Below are positions 1 through 7,400 of a stretch of 16,269 nt of DNA, piece after piece (position 1 is the first letter of the stretch; every line of letters begins with the position of its first letter). This DNA comes from Flavobacteriales bacterium (lineage in GTDB: Bacteria; Bacteroidota; Bacteroidia; Flavobacteriales_E; Vicingaceae): contig JACJZA010000033.1 of NCBI GenBank assembly GCA_020635825.1, positions 1 to 16,269 of the forward strand. Reading direction: 5' to 3'. A program made the translations under genes and the position numbers. The notes beneath the pieces were generated by a model. It did not search any database and was not told the origin of the DNA. It saw only the letters and a program-made list of their open reading frames with translations.

Positions 1-1
1 T

Positions 2-1222
2 ATGCAAGGTGGGGATAAATTTGCAGTAATGTTGGTCAATCCTAATCGACCTGATTTACTGGGACAATACATCTCTACAAATTATCAAGATGAAAATGGA
101 AAGCGTTTTCGAGAAGAGTTTTTAGAAAACATTCGAAAAAAAGGAGAATCTTTTACTCAATACGCCTATAAAAAGCCGTATGATGCCCAAATTAAACAAA
201 AACTCTCTTATTTTAAATATTTTGAAGAGTGGAATTGGATTGTTGCGATGGGGATTTATTTGGATGATATTGAAAAAGATATTGAAAACAAAAAAGCTCT
301 TTTGAAAAGTAAGGTACAAAAGCGTGTAGCACAAACAATTTTTATCTTTTTAGGGTTTTTAACTGTTGCAATTGCTTTTTCTATTTTGGTGAGTCAAAAA
401 ATTGAAGAGTTTTTTAATGAATACAAACAAACCGTACAAAAAAAATCGCAAGATTTAATTGAGTTAAATAAAAATCTTGAACGCCGAGTCAAAGAAGAGT
501 TATCTAAAAACAGAGAAAAAGAGCAAATTTTGGTACAAAAATCTAAATTTATTGCTTTAGGTGAGATGATTTCAAATATTGCTCATCAATGGAGGCAGCC
601 TTTATCCGAACTCTCTTCGGTACTTATGGCAATTAAATTTAAACACTCTATGGGAAAATTAGATTCTGAATTTATGCAAAAAAAGGTGACCGAAGCAGAT
701 ATTTTAATTGAGTATATGTCTCATACTATTGATGATTTTAGAAATTTCTTTATGCCTAAAAAAGAGAAAGAGTATTTTTGTTTATATGATTCTGTACAAA
801 GTGTGATGAATATTTTAAGCAGTGTATTAAAAGAGAATCATATTGTTGTCAATATTAATATTGATCGTAATATTAAACTGAATACCTTTTTAAATGAATG
901 TGAACAAGTGATTTTAAATATTATTTCTAATGCCAAAGATGTGTTAATCCATGAAAAAATTGAAAATGCTCAAATCAATATCTTTGCACTAGAAGATGAA
1001 AATGTTGTGAAGCTTACTATTGAAGACAATGCAGGAGGAATCAAAGTTCGACCCAAGTCAAAAATATTTGAACCTTATTTTACAACAAAAGATGAAGCTC
1101 ATGGCACAGGAATAGGGCTTTATATGTCAAAAATTATTATAGAAAAGAATATGAAAGGCAAATTACGAGTTAAAAATATTAACAACGGCGCACGGTTTGA
1201 GATATTTTTTGTAAAAAATTGA
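2..1222 (+). CDS. Sensor histidine kinase, 3' part (5' end outside window)
   Basis: Membrane sensor kinase of a two-component system. The 406 visible residues begin inside what looks like the end of an extracytoplasmic Cache-type sensor domain (the WNWIVAMGIYLDDIE stretch near residues 77-91 is typical of its last strands). A single membrane segment follows at about 109-132, then a charged coiled-coil linker at about 138-185. The phosphoacceptor box reads IAHQWRQPL with His195, a form common in Campylobacterota kinases. The ATPase domain shows an N box (ISNAKD, Asn310), a G1 box (DNAGGI, Asp342), an F-like segment (FEPYFTTK) and a G2 box (GTGIGLYMSK). The ATG at position 2 is probably internal, since a complete sensor domain and a first membrane segment would be expected upstream. 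It converges on the TRAP operon and may regulate it, but no response regulator is visible. The ligand is unknown. Confidence 0.88.
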   Translation: MQGGDKFAVMLVNPNRPDLLGQYISTNYQDENGKRFREEFLENIRKKGESFTQYAYKKPYDAQIKQKLSYFKYFEEWNWIVAMGIYLDDIEKDIENKKALLKSKVQKRVAQTIFIFLGFLTVAIAFSILVSQKIEEFFNEYKQTVQKKSQDLIELNKNLERRVKEELSKNREKEQILVQKSKFIALGEMISNIAHQWRQPLSELSSVLMAIKFKHSMGKLDSEFMQKKVTEADILIEYMSHTIDDFRNFFMPKKEKEYFCLYDSVQSVMNILSSVLKENHIVVNINIDRNIKLNTFLNECEQVILNIISNAKDVLIHEKIENAQINIFALEDENVVKLTIEDNAGGIKVRPKSKIFEPYFTTKDEAHGTGIGLYMSKIIIEKNMKGKLRVKNINNGARFEIFFVKN

Positions 1223-1227
1223 AAAAA

Positions 1228-1262
1228 GTGAGAAGTAAGAAGTAAGAAGTGAGAGGTGAAAC
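1228..1262. repeat. Five tandem 7-bp units (GTRAGAR-like)
   Basis: Five consecutive heptamers are seen: GTGAGAA, GTAAGAA, GTAAGAA, GTGAGAG and GTGAAAC. They begin six bases after the kinase stop codon. The last two units form or touch the left arm of the hairpin at 1249-1279. Short arrays of this kind can change copy number by slippage; whether this one varies is not visible here. Confidence 0.7.
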
Positions 1263-1279
1263 TGCTGCTCACCACTCAC
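1249..1279. terminator. Hairpin between convergent genes, probable bidirectional terminator
   Basis: The left arm 1249-1259 (GTGAGAGGTGA) pairs with the right arm 1269-1279 (TCACCACTCAC) at 10 of 11 positions around a 9-nt loop. A further four pairs (1242-1245 with 1283-1286) lie beyond a 3x3 internal loop. Read on the minus strand, after dctM, the hairpin is followed by a pyrimidine-rich tract ending in six T. On the plus strand the following bases are AT-rich but lack a clean T run. It is placed where both the kinase and the dctPQM transcripts should end. Confidence 0.55.
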
Positions 1280-1292
1280 AATTTACTAATAA

Positions 1293-2576
1293 TTAGCTTC
1301 CATACATTAAGTTAGGTAACCATAATGCAATTTCAGGAATATAGGTTACGAGTAACAATCCGACTAAAATAGTCATTGTCCATGGAAATGCTGCGACAAT
1401 TACGTCTTTGATACTCATTCCAGTTAAACCAGATGTTACAAATAAGTTGAGCCCTACAGGTGGGGAAACCATTCCAAGCTCCATATTGATAGTAATAATA
1501 ATACCAAAGTGAATTGGGTCAATTCCAAGTGCAACCGCAACAGGTAAAAGTAATGGTACTAAAATCATAATAATCGCACTTGGTTCCATAAATGAACCAG
1601 CAATAATTAAAATAATATTGACTAATAATAAGAACATAATCTTATCAACATTGGCTGAAATCAATGATTGAGTAATCATTTGTGGAATATTTTCAATGGT
1701 TAAGAAGTGTGCAAAAATCATTGCATTGGCAATAATAAACATAATCATTGCCGTTGTTTTTGCAGATTCCAATGAAACGTTGAAAATATCTTTAAGTTTA
1801 ATGTCTTTATAAATAAATACTGAGATAAAAAATGCCCATACAGCTGCAACTGCTGCGGCTTCTGTTGGAGTAAAAATACCCCCATAAATCCCACCAATTA
1901 CAATTACAATTGTCATAAGACCCCAAGAAGCATCTTTCATCTTTTTCAGTCTTATTTTAAAAGGTTGAGGCTCTTCTCTTTTAAATCCAAGCCGAACAGC
2001 ACCAACATAAGTAACAACCATCATCATAATACCTAGCATAATTCCAGGAACAACTCCCGCCATAAAAAGTTTACCAATAGAAACTTCTGCTGTTACACCA
2101 TAAACAATTAATACAATTGAAGGTGGAATTAAAATTCCTAAACTTCCTGCTGTAGCAATCGTACCAACGGCATACTTTTTAGGATAACCTGCTTGCATAA
2201 TAGCACCAAACATAATTGAACCAATAGCAACAACCGTAGCAGGAGAGCTTCCAGAAACAGCAGCAAAAATAATTGAAGCAAAAATAGCTGAAATAGGTAA
2301 ACCACCAGGTAAATGTCCAACAATTGATTTAGCAAATTCAATGATTCTGCTTGCTGCACTTCCTTTACTAAGAAGATTCCCTGCTAAAATAAACATAGGA
2401 ATCGCCATAAGTGAGTAGTGCTCAATTTTGGTAAACATCATGGCTGATACTTCAATAGGAGAAATATCTGTAAACAATAAAAGAGTAATAAATGTACTTG
2501 CCCCTAAACTAATTGCAATAGGAGTTCCAAGGATTGCTAAGAATAAAAATAGACCAAATAAAACGGCTATACTCAT
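1293..2576 (-). CDS. dctM: TRAP transporter large membrane subunit DctM
   Basis: Large integral membrane subunit of a tripartite ATP-independent periplasmic (TRAP) transporter. It forms the Na+-driven translocation channel in the inner membrane. At 427 residues it has the family's usual length and is hydrophobic throughout. Family signatures are SGSSPATVVAIGS (about 108-120), SLGILIPPS (about 145-153), FTPTEAAAVAAVWAFF near the middle, and GMVSPPVGLNLFVTSGL near the C-terminus. The start codon overlaps the dctQ stop codon by four bases (ATGA), and a strong AGGAGGA ribosome binding site lies inside the end of dctQ, so translation is probably coupled. It is the last gene of dctP-dctQ-dctM. A C4-dicarboxylate substrate is the usual guess for the family but is not proven by sequence; other organic acids are possible. 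Confidence 0.95.
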   Translation of the reverse strand: MSIAVLFGLFLFLAILGTPIAISLGASTFITLLLFTDISPIEVSAMMFTKIEHYSLMAIPMFILAGNLLSKGSAASRIIEFAKSIVGHLPGGLPISAIFASIIFAAVSGSSPATVVAIGSIMFGAIMQAGYPKKYAVGTIATAGSLGILIPPSIVLIVYGVTAEVSIGKLFMAGVVPGIMLGIMMMVVTYVGAVRLGFKREEPQPFKIRLKKMKDASWGLMTIVIVIGGIYGGIFTPTEAAAVAAVWAFFISVFIYKDIKLKDIFNVSLESAKTTAMIMFIIANAMIFAHFLTIENIPQMITQSLISANVDKIMFLLLVNIILIIAGSFMEPSAIIMILVPLLLPVAVALGIDPIHFGIIITINMELGMVSPPVGLNLFVTSGLTGMSIKDVIVAAFPWTMTILVGLLLVTYIPEIALWLPNLMYGS

Positions 2577-3187
2577 AACATTCCTCCTGTTTTTTTATTT
2601 GTTTCTTTAACCATTTCGTCTAATTCCTCAGGAGATTTTTTAAATTTATTTTCACCAGCAACGCCCATACTAGCAATAATCATTTCAACTTCACTTTCAC
2701 CTAATACTTCGTTATGGGGTGTTTTAATAATATGTACAATTTTTTCTGCCACACGATAAGCTGCAAGAAAAAAAGCAATAGGAATAACTAAATACGGAAT
2801 CCACATTGGAATCCCTAAATCAATTGACATCTCTTCAAGTTCTATAACAAGTTGTAAGTATTGGTATCCAAAATATGAAATAGCTGATAAAAATATTAAT
2901 GTAATGACATGAGAAATTAAAAGCATAATTTTTGCGATTTGTGATGGCACAAGTTCTAAAACTATATCAATAGCAATGTGTGCATCTTTTTTGAAGCAAT
3001 ACGCTGCTCCAAAAAAGGCACTCCACACAAATAAAAATATAGTCAGTTCAGTTGCCCATGTTAATGAAGCGTCAAAAACATATCGAGCAACAACATTAAC
3101 AAATGAGAGGGCAACTCCTGCAGTAATACCAAGTACAGCAATAGACTGATTGATAAAACCTACGAATTTATTTAAAAATGAAAACAT
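2573..3187 (-). CDS. dctQ: TRAP transporter small membrane subunit DctQ
   Basis: Small membrane subunit of the TRAP transporter, which pairs with DctM. Four hydrophobic segments are visible at about residues 10-33, 43-64, 82-104 and 127-145. The family pattern NVVARYVF, followed by TWATEL and then WSAFFGAAYCFKKDAHIAID, occupies roughly residues 31-74. At 204 residues it is somewhat longer than many DctQ proteins because of a hydrophilic, charged C-terminal tail from about residue 152 that is predicted to be soluble. The start lies 10 bp after the dctP stop codon, preceded by a modest GAGAAG ribosome binding site. It overlaps dctM by four bases. Confidence 0.93.
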   Translation of the reverse strand: MFSFLNKFVGFINQSIAVLGITAGVALSFVNVVARYVFDASLTWATELTIFLFVWSAFFGAAYCFKKDAHIAIDIVLELVPSQIAKIMLLISHVITLIFLSAISYFGYQYLQLVIELEEMSIDLGIPMWIPYLVIPIAFFLAAYRVAEKIVHIIKTPHNEVLGESEVEMIIASMGVAGENKFKKSPEELDEMVKETNKKTGGML

Positions 3188-3197
3188 GGACTTCTCG

Positions 3198-4193
3198 TTA
3201 TTTGGTATTAATAGTTTCTTTAATTAAGTCTTCACCTACAACATCTTTGTCATAAAACATTGGGTAAATCACTTCAACTTTTTTTCTCCAAGCATCTTTT
3301 TGCGCTTCTGTTAGAGTGTGAATCTCTAATTTTCCAGTTGTTTTTGCATACTCTTTAATTAAGTTTAATTGCTCAACATCTAACTCTTGAGACCATTGTC
3401 TCTCTTTTGCAGTTGCTTCTTTCATTGCTTGTAATACATTGTCTTTTAAATCTTGTGGTAATTTTTTCCAAAATTTAGGACTCATTACAACTAAGTAACC
3501 TAAGTAACCATGATCAGAAAGCGTTAAATGACTTTGCACTTCGTGGAATTTTTTAGTGTAGATGTTTGAAATTGGGTTTTCAGCTGCATCAATTACACCT
3601 TGTTGTAAACCAGAATAAACTTCTGAGAATGCCATAACTTGTGGATTTCCACCCACTGCTTTGATTTGCTCTTCTAATACTTTAGAACTCATAATTCTAA
3701 ATTTTTGACCTTGAGCATCTTCTGGGTTAATAATGGCTTTTTTAGAGCTTGAAAAATGTTTAAATCCTGCATCCCAGTAATCAAGAGCAATAAATCCTTT
3801 TTTCTCAACCAATGCTTTTAGTTTTTCTCCTACAATACCATCTTGTACTTTATGTAAATGGTCAACATCTCTAAATAAAAATGGTAAGTCAAAAAGAGCT
3901 AATTGAGGAATAATTTTTCCAAATTTAGAGAAACTTGGTGCTCCTATTTGAACAGTATCTAACTTAAGTGCTTTTAAAACTGTATCATCGTTATATAATT
4001 GTGAAGATGGATAGACTTGTACATCAATTCTTCCTTTAGATAACTCTTCAAGTCGTGTTTCAAAATATCTTGCAGCTTGACCTTTTGGTGTATTGTCACT
4101 TACAACGTGTGAAAACTTTAATGTAAATTCTGCAGCCCAACTTGATGAGGCTAACATCGCTGCTGCAACAGCTCCTAGTACTAATTTTTTCAT
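3198..4193 (-). CDS. dctP: TRAP transporter periplasmic solute-binding protein DctP
   Basis: Extracytoplasmic binding protein that captures an organic acid and delivers it to DctQM. The 331 residues begin with a Sec signal peptide (MKK, a hydrophobic Ala/Leu core, then SSSWA with cleavage near residue 20). The mature part starts EFTLKFSHVV, typical of the DctP family. The conserved KFRIMSS segment carries Arg166, the position that in this family salt-bridges the ligand carboxylate, and IDAAENPISN carries Asn206. A good AAAGGAG ribosome binding site precedes the ATG. It is the first gene of the operon and its promoter should lie in the 4194-4330 region. A dicarboxylate or related acid is likely, but the sequence does not fix the substrate. 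Confidence 0.95.
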   Translation of the reverse strand: MKKLVLGAVAAAMLASSSWAAEFTLKFSHVVSDNTPKGQAARYFETRLEELSKGRIDVQVYPSSQLYNDDTVLKALKLDTVQIGAPSFSKFGKIIPQLALFDLPFLFRDVDHLHKVQDGIVGEKLKALVEKKGFIALDYWDAGFKHFSSSKKAIINPEDAQGQKFRIMSSKVLEEQIKAVGGNPQVMAFSEVYSGLQQGVIDAAENPISNIYTKKFHEVQSHLTLSDHGYLGYLVVMSPKFWKKLPQDLKDNVLQAMKEATAKERQWSQELDVEQLNLIKEYAKTTGKLEIHTLTEAQKDAWRKKVEVIYPMFYDKDVVGEDLIKETINTK

Positions 4194-4227
4194 ATTTTCT
4201 CCTTTGAATTTTTTTTGGATTTAAAAA

Positions 4228-4233
4228 ATTATA
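4228..4233 (-). promoter_or_regulatory. Candidate -10 element for dctPQM
   Basis: On the minus strand this reads TATAAT, a perfect sigma-70 -10 hexamer, 35 bases upstream of the dctP start. It would give a short leader of about 27 nt. No convincing -35 hexamer is seen at 17 bp, which is usual for Campylobacterota housekeeping promoters. I also looked for a GG-N10-GC sigma-54 element and did not find one. Confidence 0.4.
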
Positions 4234-4279
4234 ATGGAAAGTTATGTAGCAATTATGTATAAAAAATAAATTTTTGAAA

Positions 4280-4323
4280 TTTATTGACAATTTTGAAAAG
4301 TGTGTTTCAAAATGGTCAATAAA
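4280..4323. promoter_or_regulatory. Long palindrome in the dctP-gltB divergent region, candidate operator
   Basis: The arms 4280-4298 and 4305-4323 are complementary at 18 of 19 positions (the one mismatch is 4289 against 4314) around the 6-nt spacer AGTGTG. The inner part is TTTTGAAA facing TTTCAAAA; the outer part is TTTATTGAC facing GTCAATAAA. It lies 87 to 130 bases before the dctP start, upstream of the candidate -10 for dctP, and about 140 to 185 bases before gltB. Its place upstream of two divergent promoters fits a regulator binding site better than a terminator. The binding protein is unknown. Confidence 0.6.
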
Positions 4324-4351
4324 AAAAAGGGTACCAATTTTTATTAAACAT

Positions 4352-4357
4352 TATAAT
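4352..4357 (+). promoter_or_regulatory. Candidate -10 element for gltBD
   Basis: A perfect TATAAT on the plus strand. It would start transcription near 4364 and leave a leader of about 100 nt before gltB that includes the 4434-4446 palindrome. A second -10-like hexamer, TAGAAT, lies at 4362-4367. No clear -35 is present. The choice between them cannot be made from sequence alone. Confidence 0.35.
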
Positions 4358-4433
4358 TGAATAGAATATATACAACATCATATATTTCTTTTAACCAATA
4401 TTTAATCAAAAATTAGATACTATCTGCTACTTT

Positions 4434-4446
4434 TTGACCTAGTCAA
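4434..4446. promoter_or_regulatory. TTGAC-N3-GTCAA palindrome before gltB
   Basis: The sequence TTGACCTAGTCAA has perfect 5-bp arms around a 3-bp centre. It ends about 10 bases before the gltB ribosome binding site. The same TTGAC and GTCAA ends occur in the larger palindrome at 4280-4323. It could be an operator for gltBD. The spacing does not match the usual N4 spacing of Crp/Fnr-type sites. Confidence 0.35.
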
Positions 4447-4464
4447 CAAATTATAAAAAGGAAA

Positions 4465-7400
4465 ATGATGGGTTGTAATTTAGATTTATTAACTTCTTTC
4501 AAAGATAACTGTGGCTTTGGCTTAGTCGCACATCTTAAGAATAAACCTTGTCATTCAAACTTAGAAGATGCAATAACTTCATTAGAGAGAATGATGCATA
4601 GAGGTGCCGTTGCTGCAGATGGAAAAACAGGTGATGGGAGTGGTTTACTTTTATCAATGCCTGACTTTTTTATGAGAAAAGTAGCCCATGAAAATGGTAT
4701 TGATTTACCTAAAAAATATGCGGTTGCGATGATTTTTGCAAAAGAAGTCGATGAGATAAAAATATTTAGAAAATTCTGTGAAAAAAATGATTTAAAAGTC
4801 GTTTTAACCAGAGAAGTTCCTGTTGAAACAGAAGCGTTAGGGACACAAGCTTTAGAGAGTTTACCAATGATTACTCAAGTTTTTGTGATACCTAATGCCT
4901 TAATGTCGTCAAAACGATTTGATGCAATGTTATATTTAACACGAAAAGAGTGTGAACATAAGCTAATTGAGCAGAAAGATTTTTATATTCCTTCATTTTC
5001 ATCAAAAGTGATTTCATATAAAGGTTTAATTATGCCGACGCATATTAAAAACTTTTATAAAGATTTACGAGATGAAGACTTTAAAATTTCGTTTGCTTTA
5101 TTTCATCAACGATTTTCAACCAATACATTACCTCAATGGAAATTAGCACAACCCTTTAGAACTATTGCCCATAATGGTGAAATTAATTCAATTGATGCCA
5201 ATCGATTTAATGTTAAAGTTAAATCAGAACAACTTCAATCAGAAGTCTTTACACAAAAAGAGTTAGAACGATTGCTACCTATATTACAAGAGAATGTTTC
5301 TGATTCGGCTTCTTTAGATAATTTATTTGAATTTATGATTGTAAACGGGGTTGATTTCTTTAAAGCTGCTCGTGGACTTATCCCTGCTCCTTGGCAAAAT
5401 GCACCGCATATGGATTCTGATTTAAGAGCATTTTATGAGTATACATCAACTGCAATGGAAGCTTGGGATGGACCAGCGGCTGTTTCATTAACCGATGGAA
5501 GACACATTGGATGTTTAATTGACAGAAACGGTTTAAGACCATCAAAATATGTCATAACCAAACAAGATAAATTGTATATTACTTCTGAGTACGGAACATT
5601 GGATTTAAATGAAGAAGATATTATTGAAAGAGGTCGATTACAATCAGGACAAATGATTGGATTGGATTTAAAACATGGTCAAGTGTTAAAAGAAGAAGAT
5701 ATCAATAACTATTTAAAATCGGCTCAAAAATATACTGAGTGGTTAAATAAAGATATGCAATATCTTCAAGAGTTTATCGATGAATCATTTATGAATACAA
5801 AAGAGTATAATATTGATGAGTTAGAGAAAAAGCAAAAACTGTTTAATATCACTTATGAAGTCATTGATCAAGTCATTGAACCTATGGCAAAAGATGGGAA
5901 AGAACCCGTTGGTTCAATGGGAGATGACACTCCTTTAGCGGCATTTTCAACCGTTAATAGAAACTTTACAGATTTTTTTAGACAAAAATTTGCACAAGTT
6001 ACAAACCCTCCAATTGACCCATACAGAGAAAAATTGGTGATGTCTTTAGAGACAGGATTTGGACAAGTACATAATATTTTGGACGAAAAACCAGAGTATG
6101 CAAGACGATTAAAATCATCTAGCCCCATTTTAATGCAAGAAAAATTTGAAGTATTAAAATCATTTGGTGATGAAAGAAATCCACGATTTGAAAAGTATTA
6201 TCGAAACAGAACATTCTCTACGACATTTACTTCTAATTTAAAAGAGTCCTTACAAAAACTGTCAAACAGTGTTATTGAAGCAGTGAGTAAAGATGATATT
6301 ACGATTGTGATTTTAGATGATAGAACGATCAATGAAAAATGTAAGCTTATTCCCATGGCAATGGCAGTAGGGCATGTTAATCAAGCACTTTTAAAAGCAG
6401 GGGTAAGACACAATGCTTCACTTGTTTGTGTTACAGGAGAAGTGTATGATCCTCATATGGCTGCTGTATTAATTGGATTTGGATGTACAGCGATGTATCC
6501 TTATATGATGTATGCTTCAACAGTGGCATTATATAAACGAAAAGAGATTTCTAAATTTGAGATGCAACGTGTGTTAAAAAATACGCAAAAAGCACTCAAT
6601 GCAGGTCTTTTAAAAATTATGTCAAAAATGGGTATTGCAACCATTGCATCGTATAGAAACTCTGCATTGTTTGATATCTTGGGATTACATGATGATATTG
6701 TTGAAGATTGTTTTAAAGGGGCTCACAGCGATTTAAGTGGGTTAAGCTATGAAGACATTGAAAAACGAATTGAAAAAGCACATTTTAATGCCTTCTTTGA
6801 TAAAAAACATGTGTTTCCATTAAATATGGGTGGATTTTATAAATATATTGATGGTGGTGAATATCACGATTATGGTCCAGCTATTACACGAGCAATGCAT
6901 AACAAACAAGCTGTAGACAAAGAAGATATTACAGATTTTGCTGAATTGAAAAATTTAATTGAAAATCGAGATAAGAAATTTATCCGAGATTTCTTTGCCT
7001 TTAATTCTGATAAAGAAGCAATTGATATCAATGAAGTAGAAGATAAAGAGGCGATTTTTAAACGTTTTGCAACTGCTGCGATGTCATGTGGTTCAATCTC
7101 TCCTGAAGCTCATGAAGCTATGGCAATTGCTATGAATACGATTGGCGGTATGAGTAACTCAGGTGAAGGGGGAGAAGACTCTAAACGATACGGTACGATT
7201 AAAAACTCGAAAATCAAACAAGTGGCTTCTGGACGATTTGGAGTTACTCCTGAATATTTAAGAAGTGCTACTGAGATTCAAATTAAAGTAGCACAAGGAG
7301 CAAAACCAGGTGAAGGTGGACAACTTCCTGGTCATAAAGTTACACCACTTATTGCAACTTTACGACATACTGTACCAGGGGTTACTCTAATTTCACCTCC

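Noticed and set aside
2..4. ATG at position 2 as the true start of the histidine kinase
   Set aside because: The encoded protein would begin in the middle of a sensor domain with no first membrane segment. The gene almost certainly continues to the left of the window.
2138..2359. Leu-rich 73-codon minus-strand frame overlapping dctM
   Set aside because: It is an out-of-frame reading of the hydrophobic dctM coding sequence; the Leu richness follows from the frame shift of membrane-segment codons.
4280..4323. Long palindrome read as an intrinsic terminator
   Set aside because: It lies between divergent genes where no transcript should end, and its stem is AT-rich. A regulator site is more likely, although antisense termination is not excluded.
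4194..4464. Sigma-54 promoter for dctP or gltB
   Set aside because: No GG-N10-GC pattern was found on the dctP side when read by eye, and none stands out on the gltB side. The -10-like TATAAT hexamers fit sigma-70 better.
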